NCBI RefSeq assembly: GCF_027595985.1
Contig: NC_073304.1
Location: forward strand, 213,682,500 to 213,746,499
Direction of reading: 5' to 3'
Length of the DNA: 64,000 nucleotides
Source of the DNA: Sorex araneus
Taxonomy: Eukaryota > Chordata > Mammalia > Eulipotyphla > Soricidae
Program-made: the position numbers and the translations under genes
Notes under the pieces: model-generated
Told to the model about the DNA's origin: nothing
Database searches by the model: none
The model's input: only the letters and a program-made list of their open reading frames with translations
Shown: positions 20,560 to 33,500 of the stretch, piece after piece
How positions within the stretch are numbered: the stretch's first letter is position 1
How the letters are laid out: every line of letters starts with the position of its first letter

Positions 20560-23479
20560 CTGGGGGGGCCCAGGCGGGGCGGGGGGTCAGTCTTGCTGCC
20601 CTGGACACTCTGGCCCTCTGTGGGGTGGTCCCATGTCTGCCATATGTCGACAGCAGCCCAGCCCGTGGACCCACCCTGAAAGCCGCCCCCGAGGACGGCC
20701 GTCTGGGCCGGCCCCTGCGGAGTGAGGGGTGCTGGGTCCTGGGACCAGCTCTAAGGCCTCAGCAGTTTCGGCACACCTGGCCGTGCTCAGGGCACACTCC
20801 TGGCTCCGTGCTTGGGGACCACTCCTGGCGGGGCGCGGGGGACACCGTACGGAACACCGGGGACTGAACCCAGGTCAGCTACATGCATGGCCAGCACCTT
20901 ACAGGCTGTACTATCTCCCCGGCCCCTTCTCCCCTCCTTCTGGGTCTCGGGGACCAGGCACCCTGAGACTGCTTCCAGGTCAGGGCGAGGGGGTGGGGAG
21001 CAGGCGCTCTGGCCTGCCACTCCGTGTGGTGTGAAGATGGGGTCGGCAGCCCGGCGCCCCCCAGGCCTCACCTTGAGATAGATGACAGCGTCCGTGCCGA
21101 AGCCCTCCATGGAGAAGAGCTGAAGGTCGCCCTGGAAGTACTTGGCGTAGAGGCGGGAAATGGGGAGCCCATACCCAAAGCCAGCCTGCAAGGGGGTGGG
21201 GCGAGAGCAGATGAGGCCCAGGGAGGGGAGGAGGTGTGCCGAGTGTGTGGGGGGGGTGGGGTCCCGAGGAGGAATCCCAGGACTGGAGTGGGGAGGGGAG
21301 GGCCTCTGCGGGAGGTGGAGGAGAGGCCAGGAGAGGGCATGGCTCGGTGGGGGGCGGGGGGCGGGGAGCCAACAGGTGAGGGCGAGGGGTGTAGGCCAGA
21401 GTCAATGCCCAGGATGGAGAGACCAGGGAGGACAGGAGGGGGGCACCAGCTGAGTGGACAGGTGGAATACCCAGTCTACCCACTGGGTGGACGGACAGAC
21501 AAACGGATGGAGACGGATGGACAGATGGAGATAGCGATGGACGGACGGACGGACAGAGCAGGGGGGAGAGAAGCCGGCTCACCAGCGGGGTTCCCCCTGT
21601 GCCTGGCTGTGGGGTGGGTGCTGTCGAGTACATGTAGCTGAAGAGCCGCTCAATCTTCCTCAAGGGCACACCCCCGCCTCGGTCACTCATCTGTGGGGAG
21701 ACGGGACACGGCAGGGGCCTTCCAGATCCAGCTCCTAGAGACCCGACCCCCTCCCAGCCTCCCCGCCCCCCAGTGCCCTCCCGAACTCGACTCAGGACAG
21801 GGGCACAGCCTCCACCTCCCCTGCAAAGTCAAAGGTCACGTACCTTGATGGACAGGTCTTCCTCCCCCAAGGCCACCATGACCTTGATCGGGGGGAGGAC
21901 CAGGCTGGACTCGTGGCTCTCCACCGTGGCCCGCATGGCGTTCTGCAGGGAAAGAGGAAGCGAGACAGGCAGACTCCTCTCTGCCCACCCCCTCCACATG
22001 GAGGTAAAGCGCCTCCCCGCCTCCTCACCTTAAAGAGCTCGAAAAGCATGTGGTAGAGGTGGGAGGGGACATACACCATGTGGATTGGCTCTTTGGAGTT
22101 GGTGGCTGAGGGGAAGTCAAAGAACATAAACTGTCAAGAGGCCAGCAATCATCAGGCACCACCCCGCACTCAGCATCCAGCACACCTACCTCTCCGCTAC
22201 CCTTCATCTGCCCATCCACCTGCCCACACACCCATCCAGCCTCCATCCATCCGATACCTACCTACCCCTCCATCCATCTATGCACCTAACCATCCGCATA
22301 CTCATCCATCTACACACCCACCCACCCATATACCCATCCACCCATCCATTCATTTATCCACCCAACCATATACCCATTCATTCATCCATTCATTTATCCA
22401 TCCACCCATATACCCATTCATCCATCCATTCATTTATCCATCCACCCATATACCCATCTACCCATCCGTTCATTTATCCACCCAACCATATACCCATTCA
22501 ATTTCATCCATTCATTTATCCATCCATCCATTACCCATTCATCCATCCATTCATTTATCCATCCATCCATCTATCCATTTATCCAGATACCCATCTACCC
22601 ATCCATCTATCCATCCAATCGTTCATACTTAGATCCATCCACACATCCACCCATACATCCATTCATTTACCTATCTATTCGTTCATTCATCTTATACCCA
22701 TCCAACCATCCACATACCCATCTGTCCTCCATCTATCAATCCATATACCCATATAACCATTCATCTATCCTTTCATGTATCCATCCAGTCAGTCATCTAT
22801 CCATCCACATATCCATTGATCTACATACCCACCTACTCATCCATCCATCCATCCATCCATCCATCCATCCATCCATCCATCCATCCATCCATCCATCCAC
22901 ATATCCATCCGTCAATCCATCCAGTCTATTCAATCAAATGCTCCTCCATACAGTACCCATCTGGATGCTGGATGAATATGACTTCTTCATGTCCCACCTA
23001 TGCAGAGTCCATTCAACCGTCCAATGGGCCTTCAGTCTATGCATCTATTAAAAAATCTATTCAACCATTTTCACAGTACAGATCCAGCCTTCTACCCATC
23101 TATGCTGTCTCTCCATCTACCCAGCAGTCTTCCACACAAACAGTACTTTCCCATTCTACATCCAGTATAACATGCACCCGGCTACTAGAGTCTATCTGGA
23201 GAGTTTTATCGGCCAGGAAGGAATTTCAAGCCCCGTGCAGGATCCTGGGGACATAAGGATGAGTGAGATCAGGCCTACCATCTTGGAAGTTCAAGCCTTA
23301 TTCACACTCACACACTCACTCACGAATGGCCTAACTCATACTTACATACACTCCCATACAGAAGCACATACAGAGACAGATACACAAGACCTCATCTCTC
23401 TCTCTCATATACATGGTCTATACACTCACACACATGGATTCACACATACATACACAGCCTTTCACATGCTCACACACAG

Positions 23480-23527
<48 letters not shown>

Positions 23528-24369
23528 GTTTTGCTTTTAGGGTCACACCCAGTGATGCAAAGGGATTATTCCTGGCTCTGCACTCAGGAATTACTCCTGG
23601 CAGTGCTCGGGGGACTATATGGGATGCTGGGAATCGAACCTGGGTCAGTTGCGTGCAAGGCAAACACCCTATCTGCTGTGTTATCGCTCCGGCCCCTAGC
23701 TCTTTCTCTCCTACACACGCATGGATTCATAGACACAGCCTCTCTCACACACATACATATGGATTCTCACACACACAGCTTCTCTCTCACACACTTACAC
23801 ACTGATTCTCACATATACACAGCATCTCTCATACACTCACATATTGATTCTCACATACACACAGAGCCTCTGTCTCTTATACACTGACACACACATGGAT
23901 TGTCATATACACACAGTCTCTCTCACACACTCACAGATATAGGTTATTACCCACACAGTCTCTTACGCACGAGTTCATATACACAGTTTCATTCTCACAC
24001 ACACTCACATACATGGATTCTCACATACAAACACCCTCTCTCTTACACATAGATTCACACATACACACAGCCACTCTCACCCACACATGGATTCACACAT
24101 ATACAGCTTGTCTATCACACACAGATTCTCATGCATAGCCTCTCTCTCAGTCACATGGATTCTCACACGTACACACACAACCTCTCACACATTCACACAC
24201 ATGGATTCTCACATACACACATAGCCTCTCTCTGCCTCTCTCTCTCTCACACACACACATACACATGGATTCTCACATGCAGAGTGCCTCCTTCTCTCTC
24301 ACACATACACACATGGTACCCAGTGCCTCCTTCACTCTCTCACACACACATGGATTCTCACACACAGTG

Positions 24370-24400
<31 letters not shown>

Positions 24401-24503
24401 AACAAACACGGATTCCTCACATACACACTGTGCCTCTCTCTCACACAACACGGATTCTCACACACAGTGCCTCTCTCTCCTTCACACACACAGATTCTCA
24501 CAT

Positions 24504-24580
<77 letters not shown>

Positions 24581-27500
24581 GCCTAGCTCACACACTGGAC
24601 CTCCCCCCCCTCACTCACCATTGACTTCCTGGATCTCCAGGTCAGGGGAAGCCATGTAATACTTGTCGCACAGGAGCTTGGCCATATCATAGGCATCTGT
24701 GAAGGAAGGGGGCCATGCAGGAAAGGGGGTGGCATTGGTTGGAACCCCGAGCATCACCAACACGGAAGCCACAGAGTCGGCCCCCACCCACTGGGAAGGG
24801 GGGTCACTTCTGGCCAAGTCAGCCCGGAGGGGTCTCCTGGCTGTCCTGTTCGCCTACCTTTCACCACGTCGGAGACACTGCAGTTGGGGTCAATGCTGCC
24901 GATGTGCTTGGGGTGGGCCGGGTTGGTGCTGCCGTCAAAGATGAGGGCTGCAGAGAAGGCGGGGTGCTGTGGCAGCGCGCCCCCGGCCTCTGGGGCCCTC
25001 CCTCAGGTTTTTAATATTTTTGGTCTTGGGGAACACCCAGAGGTGCTTAGGGGTGACTCCTGGCTCTGCACTCAGGGGTTACTCCTGGCAGCACACGGGA
25101 GGAGCACATGAGGTTCTGGGGATCGAACCTGGGCTGGCTGTGTGCAGGGCAGGTGCCCTGCCCGCTGCACTGACTCCCCAGCCCCTCCCTTAGTTTCTCA
25201 TGTGTGCCACCAGCAAGTGACACCTGTGCCTCTCTCCCGGCCCTCTCTGCCCTGTGGCCCGCTCCGCCTGGTTCAGGGCTTCTGACCTCTGCAGAAGCAA
25301 GGGTGTCTTCACAGAGACCTCATCCCTCGTCACGGTCCACACTGTACTGGATTGCTCTGCCACTAAGAAGCCAGTCTAGCCCGCCTGCACTGGAAATCGC
25401 TGGTGTGTAAGGACTCACTCAACTCCTGACCACGATTCCTCAACCACCAGAGTGGACACGTGGAAGGAGGAACTGGGCAGCTGCCTCCCAGCGCAGTGGG
25501 AGCTGACAAATGCCAAGCCCACGGCTGCTGAGAGGGACTGGGTATGGGGGCTGGCCGAGGGGGCTGGCCGTGGGAGCTGGGTGTGGGGACTGGCCGTGAG
25601 GGCTGGCCACGGGGACTGGCCGTGGGGACACTCACTGTGCTGGTTGATGAGCATGCGGATAGAGATGCGGCTGAGGTAGAACCGGTCTAGGAAGTACTGG
25701 ATGTTCTGGTTGGACACTGGGTCATCGCCGTACGTGTCCTTGTACTCCAGCACGCCCTGGGCCATGGTGGGTACCACATCGTTGTGGCGGTTCCGGATGG
25801 TGACCAGGGCTTCCGTGAACCTATGGGAGGAGAGGGCGGGGGTGGATGCTGGCCTGGAGACACACCCCTAGGCTCCCCAGCTCTGGTCTCCAAGCCCCCA
25901 ACTCACAGTGTCCTCTCCTCCCCTCCCCCAGCCCACCTGCCATCTGGGGACTGCCCAGCAGTGAGGCCTGCCTCCTCCATCAGACTTGGGGGGAGAAAGA
26001 ATAGGTCGGGGACCATCTCCCCTCTCAATCTGGGCAGCCCCGTGGCCAGCAGTCCCTTCTACCACGGAACTGCGAGGCCACCTCTGGTCCTGCACCTGTC
26101 CTCCTGGCACTGGCCTGGTCGCACTCACAGGCTGAGGGTCCGGTGGTCCTCGGGGTCCTTGTCCAGGAAGGCCATAATATCCAGGAGACTCTGCACATAC
26201 CTGCAGGGCACAGGGCAGTGCCTCAGCTCAGGACGGTCCCTCCCACCCACCGGGGCCTTCTCCCTGGCCCAGGGGCTCCCACATGCCCCTGCCAGCTGCC
26301 TTCTGGCCCTTCTCCTCTGCCCTGGACTCCCTCAGCAATACTCCCCTTGGCCCTGAGGACTTCCCCATCCAGGGCATCTCACTAGTGAAGTGGCATCCTG
26401 CAGTTGGGTGCTGGGGCCCAAGTCTCTCAGCCTCCCTGGAAATGTCTGTGGGTTTGTCCAGAGGGTCACAGCAGGCAGCGGGCGGCCCAGGGCTAGGCTC
26501 AGTGGACGGTCCCCCTGCCCCTCACCACATCTCTGGGCTGGGTGAGCCGGAGCAGGCACCAGGAGCTGTGGGATCAGCCTCGGGCTCGAGAGTCACTTTT
26601 CTGGGTGGCGTGGGAAGGGGGTTTGCCCAGCCATGCTTGAACAGGGAACAAGGGAACCAGGGAACCCCTCCCAGGACCGGCGGTTGTAGACGCCTGGGCC
26701 TGGGGGTGCTCAGGAACCGAGGGGCCTGGCACATATGCAGCACAGCTCCAACCCTCTGAGCCCATCCCTGACGCCGGATGTGAACTTTTTGTGGAGGGTG
26801 AGTGGAACTTGGGGGCTCGGGGGCATGCTTGGCACTGTTCAGGGGAGGGCGACCCCTCCACCTGCAAGCCGGGGGTCAGCGTCCCCCTGACAGAGATCTG
26901 GGCAGCTGGGATCAGCTTCTCTGCAGGGGATTCAGTGCACAGGGGGGCAGTGGATGACTGGCCAGCAGGGCCACCCTGAGGCTGGTGCTCCCGGGGAGAG
27001 GGAGAGCGGGCAGCTGCCCTGCAGGCACGCTCCGGCCCGCAGGGACGGGGGCACTCCAGAGGGTCTGCCCCTCCCACCACCGCTAGTCTGCAATGAGGAA
27101 TGGCTGACTGTGTCCAGGTGTGCCGGTGCTGGGCATCCCCCGGCTGGTCCCCTCTTGGCTATAACTGGGCACACACCAGAGGGGGTGTTGCAAGTGGAAG
27201 GGCCGCAGAGGAGATCACTGCCTCCTGCCCCCCTCTGATCCCCGCAGGCACTCCAGAGCTCCGCTATCCTGCCTCCCTGGGGGGCCTCACAGCATCCTGC
27301 AGAGACATCAGTGCCCATCTAGTGGGAGGCCCTGGGTGGCAGGGGTGGGTGAGAGCCCAGGAGAGTGGCTCCACTGGGCTCGGCAGGTGCACAGGAGGTG
27401 GTGGTGGAAAAGACCCCACACTCAAGGTTGGGTGCATGCTCTGGCAGCTGGTCACACCCCTCTGTGGCCGTGGAAAAGGGTCCTCCTGGTCACACACCAG

Positions 27501-30500
27501 GGAAGGTCCTCCCAGTCATACACAGGCATGGAAGGGCCTAGAGTGTGATGCGGCGGGGTGGAGGGGGGTATGGTGCTGCCAGCAGGTCAACCTGTACCTG
27601 CGGGGTGAGTGCGTCAGCAGCCTGATTGTGCCTTCAGGCTTCCAGATATCCCAAAATTGCGGCTGGGCCTTTGGCCAGACCCAAACAACCTGGGGCCAAG
27701 TTTACCAAGAAATTAAATGGCCGGAAGTTGGATATGTGGGAGCCACAATCACAAACCACCTCCGGGTCAGCTATACAAGCTCACTTATTGGCCTTATTTC
27801 AGAGACCCACAGATAAATCTCAAAAGAGATCAAAAGCCGCAGTTAATCTTGGACCTGCACCTGGCTAGACAGGCCGGGGTAAATTGGAGGCAGGTGGGTT
27901 GGCCTGGTGCCCACCCAAGCAGAGCCCCCGGCAGCCGTTTGCTTCCACAATCCAAAAGCACGGCGATACCCCAGCCTGACTCCACCGTCTCAAGACGGAC
28001 TTCACCAAGATATAACCCGCTGCAAACTCAGGTATGTGCATTTTGTGACGGAAATCTCCAGGCTTTCTGGAGTTGGGGCGGGCAACCTCCCCAACCTCCC
28101 AATACTCCTGGAAGCACCGGCAGTCACCCCCACGAATCAACTCCAGCGCCACCCTGTAAGCTCTTCTACTGGCCTTGCTTCAGAGACCCATAAATAAATC
28201 TCAAAAGAAATCAATAGCCGCAGTTAATCTCGGACCTGCGCATGGCTGAGCAGAAGACCAGGGTAAATCAGAGGGGGCTGGGTTGACCTGGTGCCCATCC
28301 AAGCAGAGCCTCTGGCAGCCACTTGTTTCTACAAAATTTCTCCAAAATTGCCGCCATACCCCCGACCTGACTCCACCATCTCAGGACAGACCTCACCAAG
28401 ATATAATCTCCTGAAAACTCAGATATGCGGGTTTTGTGACTGAGATCTCTAGGCTTTCTCGGAGTTGAGATGGGCAACCTCCGCCCACCTCCCTGTACTT
28501 CGGAAGCCTCGGCAGTCACATCCACACCCTAGAGTGGCCACCCAGGTGAAAAGCTACTCTAGCCTTACCATCCTGATAAAAATACTGAATGCGCTGAACA
28601 AACACCATGACCTCTTAGCACCTGTATTGCAAACTATAATGCACAAAAGGAAAAGGAGAGAGACAGAAAGAAGGAAAGTTCCTCCCACTGAGAGAGGGTG
28701 GGGGTGGGGATGGTGGTAGGGAAATGGGGGACATTAGTGGTGGGAAATGTACACTAGTGGAGGGATAGATGCTGGCTCATTGTATGACTGAAACTCAATT
28801 ATGAACAGTTTTGGAATGGTCTATCTCACGAATATTCAATTAAATTTTTTTTTCTTTTTGAGTCACACCCAGCAATGCACAGGGGTTACCTCCTGGCTTT
28901 GCACTCAGGAATCACTCCTGGAGGTGTCAGGGGACCATATGGGATACTGGGAATCAAACCGGGGTCGGCTGCGTGCAAGGCAAATGCCCTACCCATTGTG
29001 CTATCGCTCCAGCCCCTCAATTAAATTTTTTTAATTAAAAAAAATAAGTAATGTAGAGTTCATGCCCCATTGAACCAGCTTAATCAATGGCTGAATAAAC
29101 AGCAGTACTTCTACATTAAAAATAAATAAATAAGGAAGAGTGGGATGTGGGGCCCAGGGCTCCCACCGCCCTCCGAGACCGTCCCTGCAGGGAGGGTCCT
29201 GGGCTCTCGGACACTAAAGGGAGCCAAGACGTTCTCCCGAGAGCCCTAGCCTGGTGCCCCCAGTGTGGCACACAGGGCCACGCTGCCGTGCTTGGGGAGG
29301 CTTCCGGGGCCAGAGCGCAGAGGATGTCGGGAGGTCAGAGTTGAGCCTCAGCATGTCCACCCAGGGTGACTCACTGCCTTCACCGGGCAGTGCCAGCAGC
29401 AGAGCCTGTACCTGCCGCCCCCACAGGGAACAAGGTCGCCCCAGATCCCGAGGCGCCGGCTCCTTCTGGAGCTTCCTCCTGCCCAGGTGCCACAGAGCCT
29501 CCACCATGCTGAGCAGGGAGGGGCGGGGTGGGGGGAGCGCGGGATGCAGGGAAGGAGGTGGCGGCCTGTGTGCGTGCGCTTGTGTGTGCGTGCATGCTGA
29601 CAGGTGGTGCCTGCAGCACACACGGGCCTGTGCGGGAGGAGCAGGCGAGAGTGCTGGGCGTGGGTCTGAGCACCTTTGGGGTACGTGCGTGTACGTGACC
29701 GTGTGTATGCAAATAGCGAGTATGTGTATATGTGCACATGCTGAATACTGCAGATGCACACACGTGTCTGTGTGTTAAGTACACACAAGCATGTGGACTA
29801 TGCATGTGGGTATGTATGTTCATGGGGGTGTGCAGGCATGTGTGTGCACGGGTGCCTATGTGGGTGTGTATGCTGTACGCCCCACTGTAACAGTACCCAC
29901 ACCCCCAGGGACAGGGTGTAAGGGGCGATGGTCTTGTGAGGACGAGAGGAGTGAGAGGTGTCCGGCAGCTGGGGGCTGCTCGGGGGGACACTGACAGACA
30001 GATCCCCGTCTCTGTGCCGGCTGGGCCCCCACCCATAAAGTGGGGCTCCCACCTCCCGCTGGGGGAGTGCCGGAGACGCTGTCTTTGCCCCGGCGTGCAG
30101 CCAAGGGCTTGGCTAGTACCAGGGCTTGCTTGCGGGGAGTGCCCGGGCCACGGATGTGGTGACAGGGGCTGGGCTCGAGGGCAAGGACTGGCTGCTCCAG
30201 GGTGGGGGCAGCCCAGACAGGGTTGGGAGGCCGACGACAAGGTCAACAGTGCCGACCTGACCCCCCCATTCCGTTAGTGACATGAAGGACTGGCTGCCTT
30301 CCCTCCTCACCTCCCTCCGTGCCTTCTGGAAGCCTGTCTCTGCCGCCCCTGCCCTCGGGTTCATGCCCTCTCCCCAGGGGGTCCACACTGCCCGCCCCCC
30401 GAACAACACCCCCCACACTGATCCCTTCTGGGGAACTCAGACAGAGGAGACAGACCCAGAGCGCCCCTCCCGTGAGGGATCCCGACTCGACCGCTCACTA

Positions 30501-33500
30501 GGTCACTGCCCAGGTGGAGGGGCTGTGCTGACCCTCAGCTTCTCTCTGCAAAGGGGGCAGCGGCGGGGCAGAGTCTCATTGGACAGCTCTCGCCGCATGC
30601 AGGCCTCGGGGCACTGGCCCGTCAGCTCACACTGGCCCTGACAATCCCTTCCTGCCTGGGGCTGCGGCCGCCCAGAAGCCCAGAGCTCCTGCCTGCGAGC
30701 ATCTTAGCGCCTGGAGCAGAGGTGAGTGGCTCGGAGAGGCCACCTGGCTGGCCCACGATGAAGTGTCCAGCGAGCTGCAAGGCCGGCCCACACACAGGTC
30801 TGCTGGCCCACAGCCCTGGCCAGTGCTCTCTCCAGCATTCCCCAGACAGGGCCTGAGTGTCCCACGGAACTGACGGACGCGCCAGTGTGTGAGCCCGAAT
30901 TCCAGGCGGGCAGTCCCCGCAGCCCACCCATGCTCGCAGAGACCACCCACATGGTCTCTGACCACTGTGAGGGCTTCTGCACCCTCGCTCCTTACTCAGC
31001 GGACTCAGAGATGAGAACCAGCCCTGCCCAGCTACCTCTGCCCCTGGGTGGTCTCCCGAAGTGTGTGTGTGTGGGTGGGGGGGGGGATGGAGGTGGGGAG
31101 CTATGCTCTTGTTGGCACCCTCTGGGCCCTGTCAGAAGCTGCCTGCCCTTGCCCCATCTGTCTGGGGCAACAGGCAGCATCTCTGATTTCTTAGTTTCTG
31201 GGCCACACCTGGTGGTGCTCGAGTCTCACTCTTTGCTCCACGCTCAGGGGCCACTTTCAGCAGAGCTCGGGGGACCATAAGCAGAGCCGGGGATCAAACT
31301 GCATCCGCTGTGTGCCGGGCCGCACTGGCCCCTCTCTTTCCAGCCCTGTAGTACCTCACTCTGGAAGCATCTCTGGGGCTGACCCTCTGGTTGAGTGTGA
31401 ACTCTTACCCCCCGCCGCCCCTGCTGCCTCCCGCCTGCCCTCCTCCAAGCCGGCTCCCCCACCAGGAAGCAACTTCTGCCCTAACCCTGACTGGACATTC
31501 TTTCCCAGCTTGTGGGGAGTAGAGCGAGTCAGACCCAGCCCCCACGTTTGTGATTCTCCGGAAGGAGTCTGCGGGGGTGCCGGCTGGGCAGGCCCAGCAC
31601 AGCCCGGCCACTGTTCCAGGAACACAGAGTGCTGGAGAGCCGGGGCAGCTCAGTCATGGGGCCAGGGGCCAGCTGGAGAGGCGGCCAGGGCAACCTGCCG
31701 GCCAGGAGCGGAGGAGGCCCGGCGGGAACAGATGGTACTTTCTGTCCCCCACATACAAATCCACGGCGCCCCATGGCAGGAAACGCTGGTGGGTTCACGG
31801 GTCCTAGATACAGAGAAGCACAAAGGGGTGAAAACCCGCCTGTCCTCCATGCACCTGCCTGGCTTCCTCGTTTGTACCTGTTGCGCTTGATGCCAAAAGC
31901 CCTATCTCAGGTGCCCTGAGCAGGCCCTTTCCTGCCTCGACACCTTGGCACAAACACCTCTGTGCACTTGAACTTCCCTTCCCGTCTGTGTAGGTCAAGG
32001 CTCAAACGCCACCACCTCAAGTGTCCCTTCAACACCACACAACCTGCTGGTTCAACAAACACTCAGGGCGCACTAACCAAGTGCCTGGGCGGGCACATGA
32101 GACGCTGTTCTGACCCAATGGCATGAGAAAATGGGCCAGGAGGGCACCGGGCCAAGGCTGCATACCTGACGGGTGTTTGGCTACGAGGCGGAGGGGAGCC
32201 AGGCCCTCCTGTTTGCAGTGCCTCTGCAGCGAGGGCAGAGACGCAAGTTTACTTTAAAATCACATTGTTATTCTTAGTGGAAAGAAAAAGTAACTCTGTA
32301 GTAGCTCCTGGCTCGTGTCTGTCCAGCCTGCACTTTGCTCTCTCTTGCTATGCTCAGGAGGCTCAGAAGGCAGGTGCACGCGCTGCTCCACGACCCTGTC
32401 TCAGAGCCAGGAGGTCTGGCCAGAGATGTCCAATCAGGTGCAGCTGCAGACCAAGGCTGCAGCCAGTGAGAGCGCAAACCGCTGGCCTCCCCACGTGACT
32501 GGCCACTGGCTGATGCCGTCCACGGACTGATCCCTGCAGAGTTCCCAAGCACATGGAGCTGAGATGTGCCCTCCGTCACCGTCCTGTGTGGCAAGTGCCC
32601 GGCTCAACCCCTCCAAAGCTCTTTGGACTAAATGCTGTGCCCACCCTGTATCTATTGTTGTTGTTGTTTTGTTTTTTGGGTCACACCCGGCGATGCTCAG
32701 GGGTTACTCCCGGCTCATGCACTCAGGAATTACTCCTGGCGGTGCTCAGGGGACCATATGGGATGCTGGGAATTGAACCCAGGTCGGCCACGTGCAAGGC
32801 AAATGCCCTACCCGCTGTGCTATTACTCCAGCCCCGCACCCTATATCTACTGATGTCTCCTCCGACCTAAACGGTCTGGTAGCATGGATTATGGAACTGA
32901 AAGATTTGCTTCTTCCTGGTTCTGTTTCCCAGCAACTGCCCCAGATTAAAAATTACCTCATTGAGCCTGGGGTGCCAGGGCAGGTGATGAAGCAACTACA
33001 TTAGCCTGACCTGGGGATTGGGCTCAAAAGAGGGGGTTTTCCTTGGTGGATCCAGGTTTCCAAGAAAGGAGGGTGATGAGTACACGCAGACTTGAGGCTG
33101 GAAACTTGACCTTGGTCCTGGCTCTGGCCCAGGAATCCTCTGTGACCTGGGGGAAGTCTCCACCCACCTATGCCTCCCTGTAGGCTGCTGGGAGCCACTT
33201 CTGTGCCCAGGGACGTCGGGCGCCAGCTGTGGGGGGCTCACCAGCTTTGCACCAGCTGCACCGAGGGCGTGCCCAGAACCCGGTCTGGAAGCAAGTTGAT
33301 CTCCTTCATGATGTTGGCCAGGCGCACGGGCAGCTCCTGCCTGAGGAAGGTAAAGGACGTCTTCTCACACGCATTGCTGGAGCCTGCGGGAGAGAGCAGC
33401 GGTCAGCTCAGGAGCCTGCTGGCCTCACGCCTCAGTCCTCAGCCTCCCTACACCCGCCGCTAGTGATCAGTAAACGCTGTTTACTGATCTATGCCCGACG

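Noticed and set aside
22078-22756. Open frames of about 160-180 codons rich in His, Pro, Ile and Ser
   Set aside because: These are translations of the ATCC repeat in a PDK2 intron. Three frames give similar text, as expected for a tetranucleotide repeat.
24131-24624. Open frames rich in His, Thr and Ser
   Set aside because: They are translations of CA/CT minisatellite, and one runs into PDK2 exon 6 on the opposite strand.
30113-32000. Possible hidden exons in PDK2 intron 2 (several GC-rich open frames)
   Set aside because: PDK2 is complete at 407 residues without them. None has paired splice sites with a recognisable protein.
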